A stretch of DNA of 64,000 nt from Phycisphaerales bacterium AB-hyl4 (GTDB taxonomy: Bacteria; Planctomycetota; Phycisphaerae; Phycisphaerales; Phycisphaeraceae): contig JBGUBD010000014.1 of assembly GCA_041821185.1 (NCBI GenBank), forward strand, positions 1-64,000, written 5' to 3'. The position numbers and the translations under genes were made by a program. The notes beneath the pieces were generated by a model. It was not told where the DNA came from. It did no database searches and saw nothing but the letters and a program-made list of their open reading frames with translations. Position 1 is the first letter of the stretch. Each line of letters begins with the position of its first letter. This document shows positions 34,427 through 43,302 of this stretch, piece by piece.

Positions 34427-35875
34427 ATGCATGAACAATCCTTGATGATCAACCGGCGTGGCTGGGCAGTGATCATGGCGGTCATGTTCAGCATTCTGCT
34501 GCTGACGTCGGCGGAGGCCGAGGAAACGCCGGAATGGCTGGAACTGACCGTGACCCCTGCGGCCGAGCCAAGGCCGGCGCTTCAGTACCGCTTTGTTCAC
34601 CGGAGGAACGAGCGTCGGCACGGCAATGCGGTGCCCATGTATGCCCGAGCCATGATCCATCTTGGTAGTACTGTCGACTGGGAGGAGACCGGGCCGCGCG
34701 TGCGGGACTGGCAAAACCTGCCGCTTGAAGAGTTGCCAGTCGATGAGGTGCGTAAGGTGCTTGGTCATCATCAGGTTTTTCTGGACGAGGCCTCGCTTTA
34801 CGATCATGCCGAGTGGGAAACCGCCGCTCAGGAGCATGGCATTAGCGCCCTCCTGCCCGAGCTGGGGCAGATGCGAAACCTTGCTCGGCTTGTCTCGCTG
34901 CGAACTCGGATCCATATTCTCGAAGGCGATTACGAGTCTGCGATCAGATCTCTCCGCACGGGCTTCACGATGGCGACCCATGTGGCGGAAGAACCGATTG
35001 TCATCAACCACCTGGTCGGCATCAGCATCACCGCGATGCTGACCGAGACGGCTTACGAGTTGATTGCCTCACCGAACAGCCCGAACCTGTACTGGGCTTT
35101 GGCGCAGGTGAAGGCCGAGCACATCGACACTCGGCCGGCCATTGAGTTCGAGAGTTATCTGATGTACTGGAGTTTTCCCGCGCTTCGCGATCTTTCAACC
35201 GTGCCGATGAGCCTTGAACAGGCCGACCGTCTTTGGGAGGAGATCTTCACCTCGCCGATGGCGGCCGACTTTGGCGGCGTCATGTGGGAACATCCGCTGC
35301 CTGCGATGGGGATCGGCATCACCGTTTACGCTGAGGCAAAGGCACGACTGATCGAGCTTGGACATGACGTCAAGGCTGTCGAGACCATGTCGGTCAAGCA
35401 GACCCTGCTGCTGCACTGGTTGATCGAGTTCGAGCATTGGGTCGACGAGATGATCAAGTGGCATTCCCTGCCTTACGCCGACGCGTGGGAGGGGCAACAG
35501 CGATCGCAGCAAGCCTTTGAACGACACCAAGCACGCATGTCGGCCGCAACCAATCCGTTTCTCATGAGTCTGCCCCACTTCGACGCTGCGCGTGCCACTG
35601 AAGAACGCTCACGCCGACGGCTCGCGCTGCTGCGATGCGTCGAAGCCATCCGCATGCATGCCGCCGCCAATAACGGACAGCTTCCGGAATCGCTCGATGA
35701 CATCACGATCGTGCCTGCGCCGGCCGATCCGAGCAACAACATGCCGTTCCGTTACGAGCTTCAGCCGGATGGCAGGACGTTCACGCTTCAGCCTGCCGAA
35801 ACTGACAATCGCCGCATGGCTGTGCGATTCAAGGAAGATCGCCTGCGTGTCACCGTAGAGCCCCAAGATCAATGA
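34427..35875 (+). CDS. Exported Planctomycetota conserved hypothetical protein
   Basis: 482 residues from the ATG at 34427, preceded by TGGAG. A signal peptide (AVIMAVMFSILLLTSAEA) leads into a largely helical protein. The segments ALLPELGQMRNLARLVSLRT and IRSLRTGFTMATHVAEEPIV, and the late RCVEAIRMHAAANNGQLPES and DPSNNMPFRYELQPDGRTF, are characteristic of a Planctomycetota family of unknown function found beside PadR or ECF genes. A truncated relative lies at 50441. It follows the anti-sigma candidate by 29 nt and is probably in its operon. The next gene begins 23 nt later. Confidence 0.68.
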   Translation: MHEQSLMINRRGWAVIMAVMFSILLLTSAEAEETPEWLELTVTPAAEPRPALQYRFVHRRNERRHGNAVPMYARAMIHLGSTVDWEETGPRVRDWQNLPLEELPVDEVRKVLGHHQVFLDEASLYDHAEWETAAQEHGISALLPELGQMRNLARLVSLRTRIHILEGDYESAIRSLRTGFTMATHVAEEPIVINHLVGISITAMLTETAYELIASPNSPNLYWALAQVKAEHIDTRPAIEFESYLMYWSFPALRDLSTVPMSLEQADRLWEEIFTSPMAADFGGVMWEHPLPAMGIGITVYAEAKARLIELGHDVKAVETMSVKQTLLLHWLIEFEHWVDEMIKWHSLPYADAWEGQQRSQQAFERHQARMSAATNPFLMSLPHFDAARATEERSRRRLALLRCVEAIRMHAAANNGQLPESLDDITIVPAPADPSNNMPFRYELQPDGRTFTLQPAETDNRRMAVRFKEDRLRVTVEPQDQ

Positions 35876-35898
35876 TATTTTCCCCACGGAGCAAAACG

Positions 35899-37413
35899 AT
35901 GCGACGACAGATATTGCAACGGGTCGGCGTGCTGGCGGTTCTGCTGACCAGTGTCACAGCGGCTTTTGCCAGCGATCGTCACGATCCGCAAGCCGCGGCC
36001 GCGCTGCTTGAGCAATATGCCGATCCGTCGACGGTGTTCATCGGCCGGATCACGATCTCTGAAATTGACATTCCCGCGTTGAAGGAAGAGATCCGCCGAA
36101 CAGTCGAGGCCAGCGGCCTCAATGAACGCGAACAGTCGCTGTTGCTTGGTGGTCTTCCGTCGGAACCGATGCGCGAGGCGGCTGCGGCCTGGTTCGAGGC
36201 GCTGGCGGCGGAAGGCGGGAATGAGATTTACGTGCTGCTTTCGCTGACGGACTTTTTCGTGAACATGGAGCCGTCCTTCTTCGTGATCGTGCCCACTGCC
36301 GAAGAAGTCGATGCGACGCGCGTGCGCCGGCTGCTGTTCAGTGGCGATGTGCATGGTCGGGAAGTCGCGGATGAGCAAGTCAGGCACCCACTATTGCCCG
36401 GCTGGACGACGGAGGTTTTTGATGATGCGGTGGTCCTCGCGATGGGATCGGCGCTTACCCGCCTGCGCGAACAGTCCGGCCATGCCTTGCCGAACCTGGC
36501 CGAGGCACTGGCGGCGGTGGAGAATTGGGCGGTGCAACTGCTGATCGTGCCGACAGGAGACACGCGACGGGTGATGCGGGAGCTGATGCCGGCCATGCCC
36601 GACGGCACGCGCCCGGGGGCGATCGTGGATCGCGGCATGCAGTGGCTGGCGATGGGGCTGAACCTGCCGCCGGAGCCGGCGCTGCGATTGCGTGTGCAAG
36701 GTGAGGATGCCGAAGCGGCGCGAGACTTGGCGGATCTGATTGCGCAGGTGCAGCCGTTGCTGGAACGCGAAGTCGAGCGCGAGGCGCCCGCGATGGTGGG
36801 GCCGCTGTCGGCATTGCTGGAACAACTCGAGCCAACGGTGGAGGGCCGACAGTTACGGGTGGAGCCGGATGCGGAAGCGTTTCGGGAGGCTGCAACGACC
36901 AGCGCAGGTGTGTTCCTGCAGGTGCGGCTGGAGGCCGTGCGGATGCAGTCCCGCACCCAGTTGCGAGGGCTGCACCAGGCCTCGGTCATGTGGGCCCAGG
37001 GGCAGCAGCCACGCGAGGGTGAGCAGCGCCGACCGATGGCGTCGGATCCGGGCAAGCTGCTGTTGGGGAATTACTTCACAGCGGAATGGGTCCTGCATCC
37101 GCTTGCGGACATGCGTGTCCCGTCTGATTTCAACGCGTGGCCGGATGAAAGGCGGCGGCAATGGGTGAACGAGCATGCCTCGTACGTACTGATCCCGGGC
37201 CTGGTGGAGGATCTTGACGGCAATCGCGTCGCCGGCTTTGAGAAGCCGGAGGTTACCGACGCTCGCCACATCGCTGTGGTGTTCAACGACAACCATGTGC
37301 GCGACGTGCCCCTCGACGAGGCGCGGGCGTTGATCGAGGAGCAGACCGGCATGACGCTGGAGGAACTGGCCGAGCAGCAGGCACGCGCCGGCGTGGACGA
37401 AACCGACGAATAG
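35899..37413 (+). CDS. Exported protein of unknown function
   Basis: 504 residues from the ATG at 35899, chosen over one nine codons upstream because GGAG lies 8 nt before it. The signal peptide is RVGVLAVLLTSVTAAFASD. The mature protein is acidic, with long helices and beta segments (EIYVLLSLTDFFVNMEPSFF), and resembles the unassigned large exported proteins of Planctomycetota. The C-terminal Asp- and Glu-rich end lacks an anchor. It follows the previous gene by 23 nt, so it is likely part of the sigma factor operon. Confidence 0.65.
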   Translation: MRRQILQRVGVLAVLLTSVTAAFASDRHDPQAAAALLEQYADPSTVFIGRITISEIDIPALKEEIRRTVEASGLNEREQSLLLGGLPSEPMREAAAAWFEALAAEGGNEIYVLLSLTDFFVNMEPSFFVIVPTAEEVDATRVRRLLFSGDVHGREVADEQVRHPLLPGWTTEVFDDAVVLAMGSALTRLREQSGHALPNLAEALAAVENWAVQLLIVPTGDTRRVMRELMPAMPDGTRPGAIVDRGMQWLAMGLNLPPEPALRLRVQGEDAEAARDLADLIAQVQPLLEREVEREAPAMVGPLSALLEQLEPTVEGRQLRVEPDAEAFREAATTSAGVFLQVRLEAVRMQSRTQLRGLHQASVMWAQGQQPREGEQRRPMASDPGKLLLGNYFTAEWVLHPLADMRVPSDFNAWPDERRRQWVNEHASYVLIPGLVEDLDGNRVAGFEKPEVTDARHIAVVFNDNHVRDVPLDEARALIEEQTGMTLEELAEQQARAGVDETDE

Positions 37414-37641
37414 CGCATTGGTCGGTGTTCAGCCGTTTCGATTAACACGACCGGGCTACTCAATCAGGCATATGTATCCGCTTGGGTATGGGTATTGGCG
37501 CACAGGAATCTGCCGGTACACTTTCTGATTCAGTCGATCTTCCGTTCATACCGGCGCGGCCGCCAAGAAGCCTGTCGGTGTCCGCGCCTGCGCGCGTTGT
37601 GCAACAACAAAGCGTTCTCGTCCTCATCAGAGGAAAGTGCC

Positions 37642-38625
37642 ATGCCCCAGATCGTGGTCGAAAACCTGCGCAAATCTTTCCATATCGCTCAGCGGCGGCC
37701 GGGCATCATGGGGGCCTTGGCGAGCGTGGTCCGTCGGCGGCATCGTACGGTGCACGCCCTCGATGGCGTGAACTTTATAATCGACCGTGGGGAACTGGTG
37801 GGCTACATCGGTCCCAACGGGGCGGGCAAAAGCACCACGGTCAAGATTCTTTCGGGCATCCTCGTGCCCACGGCCGGCCGATGTGAAATCGAAGGCCGAG
37901 TGCCGTGGCGCGAACGCGTGGCGCATGTACGCGACATCGGCGTCGTGTTCGGCCAGCGAACGCAGTTGTGGTGGGACTTGCCGGTGATCGAGTCGTTCGA
38001 ACTGCTGCGCGACATTTACCGGGTGCCGCACACGAGCTATCGTCGTACGCGGGAGGAACTGGTGGCGACGCTCGATCTGGCGCCGCTGCTGGATGTGCCG
38101 GTGCGGCAGTTGAGCCTGGGGCAGCGGATGCGGTGCGATCTGGCGGCGGCGTTGCTGCATGAGCCAAGCATCCTGTTTCTGGATGAGCCGACGATCGGCC
38201 TGGATGCGGCGAGCAAGCTGGCAGTGCGTGCGTTCATCAAGCAGATCAACACGCGGCGCGGCGTGACGGTGATCCTGACCACACACGACATGGACGACAT
38301 TGAGGCGTTGTGCAGTCGGGTGATGGTCATCGGCAACGGCAGCGTACTGTGCGACGGCACGCTGGCGGACCTTCGCAGGCAGGTCACGCGCGAGCGGCAC
38401 CTGATCGTGGATCTTGCCGAGGCCGACGGCTGGCGAGGCGAGCCAGGCTGGGGCCAGCTGATCGAGCACGCAAGTGGACGCGTTCGGCTCGCTTTTGATC
38501 CCGACACGCTGTCCCCGGCCGAGCTGATTGCGCAGGTGACAGCGACGCACGCGGTGCGCGATCTGTTCGTGGAAAATCCGCCCATTGAACAGGTCGTCAC
38601 CCGGCTTTACGAAGGCGGTGCGTAA
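37642..38625 (+). CDS. ABC transporter ATP-binding protein (exporter type)
   Basis: 327 residues from the ATG at 37642, with AGAGGAAA upstream. Walker A is GPNGAGKST at about residues 59-67, the signature is LSLGQR, Walker B is ILFLDEPTIGLD and the switch is TTHD. The extended N-terminus (FHIAQRRPGIMGALASVVRR) before the first strand matches the DUF990-associated ABC-2 exporter family. It energises the two permeases that follow; the substrate is unknown. The permease gene starts in the overlapping TAATG. Confidence 0.92.
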   Translation: MPQIVVENLRKSFHIAQRRPGIMGALASVVRRRHRTVHALDGVNFIIDRGELVGYIGPNGAGKSTTVKILSGILVPTAGRCEIEGRVPWRERVAHVRDIGVVFGQRTQLWWDLPVIESFELLRDIYRVPHTSYRRTREELVATLDLAPLLDVPVRQLSLGQRMRCDLAAALLHEPSILFLDEPTIGLDAASKLAVRAFIKQINTRRGVTVILTTHDMDDIEALCSRVMVIGNGSVLCDGTLADLRRQVTRERHLIVDLAEADGWRGEPGWGQLIEHASGRVRLAFDPDTLSPAELIAQVTATHAVRDLFVENPPIEQVVTRLYEGGA

Positions 38626-39443
38626 TGATGCGAGCGTACCGGGCGGTGCTGACCCTGCGTTTTCGCGAAGTGCTGCAGTACCGGGCGGCGGCGTGGGCCG
38701 GTGTGTTCACGCAGGTGGTGTTCGGCTTCATCATCCTGATGGTGCTCAAGGCGTTTTATGCATCCAGCGAAGCAGAGCCGCCGCTGGGTGTGGGGCAATT
38801 GCTGGCGTATGTCTGGCTGGGGCAGGCATTGTTCTCACTCATGCCGTGGAACGTGGATCGCGAGGTGCAGGCGATGATCCGCAGTGGGGCGGTGGCATAC
38901 GAACTGGCGCGGCCGATGGACACGTACACGCTGTGGTTCTGCCGCACGACGGGCTGGCGGCTGGCGGCGGTGTCGTTGCGGGCGTTGCCGTTGCTGGTGA
39001 TCGTGGCGGGTGTGTTTCCGCTGGTGGGCATGCATGAATGGGCGCTGCCGGGGCCGGCGTCGTGGCTGGCGTTGGGCGCGTTCGTGGCGGCGATGGTGGT
39101 GGCAATCCTGCTAGCGGTAACGATCACAATGCTGATGCATGTGGTCATGCTCTGGACGCTGGATGCCGAGGGGATCACCCGAATCGCCCCGGCCATCGTG
39201 ATGCTGGGCGCGGGCATGATCATTCCGTTGCCGCTGTTTCCCGATGCGGTGCAGCCGCTGCTGATGGCGCTGCCGTTTCGGGGTCTGCTTGACGTGCCGG
39301 TGCGGCTGTACAGCGGGCATATTCCGGTGAGCGAAGCGGCGGCCCATCTCGCGCTGGGGTTGGCGTGGGTGGTTGGCTTGGTCGCGCTCGGACGATGGAT
39401 GATGACCCGCGGGCTGCGGCAAATCGCGGTGCAAGGGGGCTGA
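38625..39443 (+). CDS. ABC-2 type transporter permease (DUF990-like), first subunit
   Basis: 272 residues with six hydrophobic helices (for example AWAGVFTQVVFGFIILMVLK and LTITMLMHVVMLWTLDAEGI-like segments). The ATG overlaps the ATPase stop by one base (TAATG), which implies translational coupling. This fits the ATPase-permease-permease layout of ABC2_membrane_6 exporters, in which two different permeases form the channel. Substrate not predictable. Confidence 0.85.
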   Translation: MMRAYRAVLTLRFREVLQYRAAAWAGVFTQVVFGFIILMVLKAFYASSEAEPPLGVGQLLAYVWLGQALFSLMPWNVDREVQAMIRSGAVAYELARPMDTYTLWFCRTTGWRLAAVSLRALPLLVIVAGVFPLVGMHEWALPGPASWLALGAFVAAMVVAILLAVTITMLMHVVMLWTLDAEGITRIAPAIVMLGAGMIIPLPLFPDAVQPLLMALPFRGLLDVPVRLYSGHIPVSEAAAHLALGLAWVVGLVALGRWMMTRGLRQIAVQGG

Positions 39444-39444
39444 C

Positions 39445-40248
39445 GTGATCAACGGCTTACAGCTTTACATTCGCCTGCTGGGCACGTCGGTTCGCTCACA
39501 GCTTCAATATCGCGCCAGCTTCCTGCTGGCGGCGAGCGGACAGTTTCTCGCCACTGGCGTGGAGTTTTTGGGCATCTGGGCCTTGTTCGCCCGCTTCGAT
39601 CAGCTTCAGGGCTGGCGGCTGGCGGAGGTGGCGCTGTTCTATGGCACGCTGAGCGTGGCCTTCGCGATCGGCGACGCGCTGGGCACGGGGTATGACCGCA
39701 TGGGGGCGATGGTGCGTAGCGGCGACTTCGACCGTGTACTCGTGCGCCCGCGTTCAACCGTGCTCCAGATCATGGGCATCGAACTGGCCATGCGCCGCGT
39801 GGGTCGACTGCTGCAGGGCCTGATCGTGCTCTGTGCGGCCGTCTACGTGCTCGACATTACATGGACGCCCGCAACCGTCGCCCTTCTGCTGCTGACGATC
39901 GTCGGTGGCGTTTGCCTGTTCCTGGGCCTGTTCGTCCTTCAGGGCACGCTGACCTTCTGGACCGTCGAATCCGTGGAGGCGGTCAACGCCTTCAGTTACG
40001 GCGGTGTGACGGCCGGGCAGTACCCGATCACGATCTACGCCGACTGGTTCCGGCAGTTTTTCACCTTCATCGTGCCCCTGGCATGCGTGAGCTACCTGCC
40101 GCTGACCCTTGTGCTCGACAAGGAAGACATCCTCGGCGTGCCCCCAGTTCTGCGAGCATCAGCACCCTTGGTCGGTGTCAGCTTTCTGTGGCTCGCGCTG
40201 AGCATTTGGCAAGTGGGCGTGCGACGGTATAAATCGACAGGGAACTGA
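39445..40248 (+). CDS. ABC-2 type transporter permease (DUF990-like), second subunit
   Basis: 267 residues beginning with GTG 1 nt after the stop of the first permease. Six helices are evident, with the motif YDRMGAMVRSGDFDRVLVRP between helices 2 and 3 and FSYGGVTAGQYPITIYADWF before helix 5, both conserved in the second permease of this exporter family. It completes the ABC system; substrate unknown. Confidence 0.85.
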   Translation: MINGLQLYIRLLGTSVRSQLQYRASFLLAASGQFLATGVEFLGIWALFARFDQLQGWRLAEVALFYGTLSVAFAIGDALGTGYDRMGAMVRSGDFDRVLVRPRSTVLQIMGIELAMRRVGRLLQGLIVLCAAVYVLDITWTPATVALLLLTIVGGVCLFLGLFVLQGTLTFWTVESVEAVNAFSYGGVTAGQYPITIYADWFRQFFTFIVPLACVSYLPLTLVLDKEDILGVPPVLRASAPLVGVSFLWLALSIWQVGVRRYKSTGN

Positions 40249-40377
40249 GGCACGTGTTTTTGAGGCTGGTCTGCGAGCGACATACAACAGGCAGTTACAG
40301 ACCGATGACTGTCTGGCGCGTCGCCGAAATCGGTCATCCGCGATATGCTTATCGCATCACGTGCAGAGGGATGCTTC

Positions 40378-41343
40378 ATGCAATTGCAGGCACTGTCGGT
40401 CGTGGCTCCATGGGGTCACTACATCGCTGAGGGACGTAAGCGTGTCGAGGTCCGCTCGTGGCGCCCGGGCGCGACGCCGATACGCAACCTGCTGATCGTT
40501 GAAAATGATCGCCGTCTGACCGAGCCTGGCGATACGGACCCGGCCGGGCGTGCGGTGGCAGTGGTGGATGTCGCCGACGTGCATTCGTGGCGACCGGATG
40601 AAGCCGAGGCGGCTTGTTCGACTTGGGAGCCTGGCTGGTGGGCGTGGACGATCGAGCACGTTCGGCCGATTGCGGCGCCGCTTCCCATGCTCGCGGCGCG
40701 AAAACTGTACAGGGTGGACGTGGATGAAAATGTTGTATCGAAGCACCTGAACAGGGCAGATGGTGAACCGTACGCATCTCCCACGGCGATGACGCAGAAT
40801 GATGCCGACGCGGTTGTGCTCGTGCCTTATGACCCCAACTGGCCGACAATGTTCATGGAGATGGCGAACTCGTTACGACACCGCTTCGGCGACACGATTG
40901 ATCGCATCGAACACGTCGGCAGCACTGCGATCCCAGGCATGAGCGCCAAGCCGGTGGTGGATATGCTCGTTGCCATCCAAACATTTGAGCAGGCAAAGCA
41001 ACTGATCGTTCCAGCTCTGGTTGGTGAAGGCTGGGACTACTGGTGGCGTGATGATCGCCCGCCGGGACACATGATGCTCATCAAGCGCGATGCGAGAACC
41101 GGGGTGCGAACACATCATGTGCACATGGCGCCGTTGAAGCAGGCGGCGCTCTGGCAGCGAGTAACGTTTCGCGACTACCTGATCGCCCACCCGGCCGAAG
41201 CACGCCGGTATGAGCAACTCAAGCGTGAACTGGTGATGTGTCTGGCCGAGGATCGCGAAGCCTACACCACGGGCAAGGGGCAGTACGTTCGGGCCGCAAC
41301 TGCGCGGGCCGTGCAATGGGCGGAGGCGACTGGTCGCACTTGA
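40378..41343 (+). CDS. Fusion of an ASCH domain to a GrpB-family (UPF0157) nucleotidyltransferase-like protein
   Basis: 321 residues from the ATG at 40378, preceded by AGAGGGA. Residues ~1-112 form an ASCH domain (LQALSVVAPWGHYIAEGRKR, VEVRSW), a fold implicated in RNA binding or RNA-base hydrolysis. Residues ~140-315 form a GrpB domain with HVGSTAIPGMSAKPVVDML and HHVHMAP, related to nucleotidyltransferases and usually a stand-alone protein of ~180 residues. No break or frameshift is visible at the join near residue 130. The function is unknown, but the fusion suggests a nucleic acid or coenzyme modification role. Confidence 0.82.
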   Translation: MQLQALSVVAPWGHYIAEGRKRVEVRSWRPGATPIRNLLIVENDRRLTEPGDTDPAGRAVAVVDVADVHSWRPDEAEAACSTWEPGWWAWTIEHVRPIAAPLPMLAARKLYRVDVDENVVSKHLNRADGEPYASPTAMTQNDADAVVLVPYDPNWPTMFMEMANSLRHRFGDTIDRIEHVGSTAIPGMSAKPVVDMLVAIQTFEQAKQLIVPALVGEGWDYWWRDDRPPGHMMLIKRDARTGVRTHHVHMAPLKQAALWQRVTFRDYLIAHPAEARRYEQLKRELVMCLAEDREAYTTGKGQYVRAATARAVQWAEATGRT

Positions 41344-41388
41344 TCGTCACGAAGTGGACGAGCGGTGGACGGCAGCGGGTGGTAAATC

Positions 41389-42054
41389 ATGGCGAAACCA
41401 ATCCAACAACGCGACATCCATGCCTGGCAACCGCTGAGCGTGCCGGAGGTGGTGGCGGTGATGCGAGGTGCGACCGTGCCATGGTGGATCGCCGGCGGTT
41501 GGGCGATCGACCTGTACCTCGGTCGACAGACGCGGCCGCATGGCGATACTGACGTGCTGGTCCTGCGGCGGGACCAATTGGCCATTCAGCAGCATCTGTG
41601 TCGTTGGCATCTGTACAAGACCGGCCAACCCACGCCGTCAAGGCTGGCACCGTGGCCCGAGGGCGAGTTCCTCAAACGGGAAACGGGTATCAACGATATA
41701 TGGATCAAGAACGAAGTGGGTAGGCCGTGGCGGCTGCAATTGATGTTCATGGAAAGTGAAGGCGAGCGGTGGGTGTTCCGGCGTGATGAGCGCATCGGCG
41801 GCCGCATCGACGAACTTGGCTGGCAGACGAGCGAGGGTGTGCCGGTGCTGCGGCCGGAGATTCAGTTGCTGTACAAAGGGCGGCTGGCGGATCGGCGTCC
41901 CAAGGACGATGCCGACTTTGCGGCCGTGCTGCCGCATTTGGCTACGAGTCAGTGGACCTGGCTGGCGAAGGGGTTGAAGCAGCAGTTTGGCGATACCCAT
42001 CCTTGGCTTGAGCGACTGTCGAAACAAACGTCCGGACCGTCAGAACCAGATTAG
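41389..42054 (+). CDS. ANT(2'')-like nucleotidyltransferase
   Basis: 221 residues. The core IAGGWAIDLYLGRQTRPHGD and the following TDVLVLRRDQ are the GG...DxD-like motif of aminoglycoside-2''-adenylyltransferase-related proteins. The downstream LLYKGRLADRRPKDDADFAA segment is also typical of the group. True resistance activity is unproven; many homologues have no known target. It follows the ASCH-GrpB gene by 45 nt, and its stop overlaps the stop of the convergent next gene by 4 nt. Confidence 0.75.
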   Translation: MAKPIQQRDIHAWQPLSVPEVVAVMRGATVPWWIAGGWAIDLYLGRQTRPHGDTDVLVLRRDQLAIQQHLCRWHLYKTGQPTPSRLAPWPEGEFLKRETGINDIWIKNEVGRPWRLQLMFMESEGERWVFRRDERIGGRIDELGWQTSEGVPVLRPEIQLLYKGRLADRRPKDDADFAAVLPHLATSQWTWLAKGLKQQFGDTHPWLERLSKQTSGPSEPD

Positions 42055-43187
42055 CGTCCAGACTTGAGCAGCCGCGAAGCCAACGTCGGCAGCAGCGCGG
42101 GCAGCGACGCCTCCCGTCGAGCGAGGGGCATAAGCAGGTTACGCCAGCCCTCTGTCGCAGGTTCGACGCATGTCAGGCCGTAGTCATCGTGCTCATGACG
42201 AATCTGCCGTTGGGCGGTCTCGGACCCATCCACCTGCTCGATATACAATATCGTGGCAACCCGCACCATGATTTCATCCAACAGGAGCGGCCAAGGCGGC
42301 GTATGCGTGGCCAGGTATCCCTTCAGCGTGAGTTGATCTCGCAACGGTTGAAGGCGTGCTGCGAAGTCGGGGCACTGGCTGGAGGCATCGGCCCAGAGCG
42401 TATGGGCGAACTCATGAAAGATGATGTGGCCGGTATGGCCCAGATGCAGACGAAAACGAAGCGCGACCTCTTCGTTCTCCGCGACATTCGGCGGTCCCAG
42501 GCAGCAGTAGGCGGTGCTCGCGTCACCCGGGCCGAAGGCGGTGGTCGCGGGGGCTTCGGGCACCGGGATAAGTCGAAGGGGTGTGCCCGTCCTGCCGAAG
42601 ATCGAGGTGATGCTCTCCGGGATTCGCCGATGCTTGAGCACCGCTCGGCAATCGTTGACGACCAGTGCCCATTCCGACGCCTGCTTTCGCCACAGGCCCG
42701 GCAAGTCGGTCGCCAGCACGAAATCGTAGAGCCGGTCGAGGTAACGATCCGCCAGCATGTGCTGGAGCGTCTGGGCTCGCAAGTGTCCGGCCGTTCCACC
42801 GCGAGCGACCGTCACTTCATATGCCGATTGATTCACCGCCCATCGGCCTTCTTCCTGGCTCAAAATCGCCGCAAGGAGAAAGTAGGTACTGAAGTCGCCC
42901 ACGGATTCGTACTGCGCCCGCGTCAAGCGCACGAAGGGGTGATCTTCATGCATGGCCAGAAGGGCTCGCACCTGCTGCCGGATCGGATGCTCTCGCCATC
43001 GCCGACCATCCGCGCCGCGAGCGTTGACGTCCACCCAAGGCGTCAGAAGGAGAATCGCCGCGATCGCACGAAAGCGGTCGTCGACAGTCACGTCGACCTT
43101 CATAGGCGGTGCGTCGCTGTGAGGGCTGCGCAACCGGGCGTCCTCGGCACGCTCCGTCCGCGGGTTGGTGTGTTTGTCCGTGCTCAT
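42051..43187 (-). CDS. HExxH metalloprotein, possible zinc peptidase
   Basis: 378 residues from the ATG at 43187; a longer upstream frame exists but lacks a good start. The segment IIFHEFAHTLWADASSQCPD at about residue 256 carries a HEFAH zinc motif, and LLLDEIMVRVATIL downstream supplies a Glu that could be the third ligand in a gluzincin pattern. No signal peptide is evident. The rest has no family I recognise, though some exported DUF4932-like peptidases share the HEFxH/E layout. The 3' end overlaps the convergent nucleotidyltransferase by 4 nt. Confidence 0.6.
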   Translation of the reverse strand: MSTDKHTNPRTERAEDARLRSPHSDAPPMKVDVTVDDRFRAIAAILLLTPWVDVNARGADGRRWREHPIRQQVRALLAMHEDHPFVRLTRAQYESVGDFSTYFLLAAILSQEEGRWAVNQSAYEVTVARGGTAGHLRAQTLQHMLADRYLDRLYDFVLATDLPGLWRKQASEWALVVNDCRAVLKHRRIPESITSIFGRTGTPLRLIPVPEAPATTAFGPGDASTAYCCLGPPNVAENEEVALRFRLHLGHTGHIIFHEFAHTLWADASSQCPDFAARLQPLRDQLTLKGYLATHTPPWPLLLDEIMVRVATILYIEQVDGSETAQRQIRHEHDDYGLTCVEPATEGWRNLLMPLARREASLPALLPTLASRLLKSGR

Positions 43188-43302
43188 ACAACCCCTGCGT
43201 CTCGGTGTTGCACAGTTCGTTTCGATAATGACGCCCATCGTGACGACAATCAAGCGAAATGATCGGCCGGTGGCGTTAGACCGTATGGCGGCGAGGGCTC
43301 AT

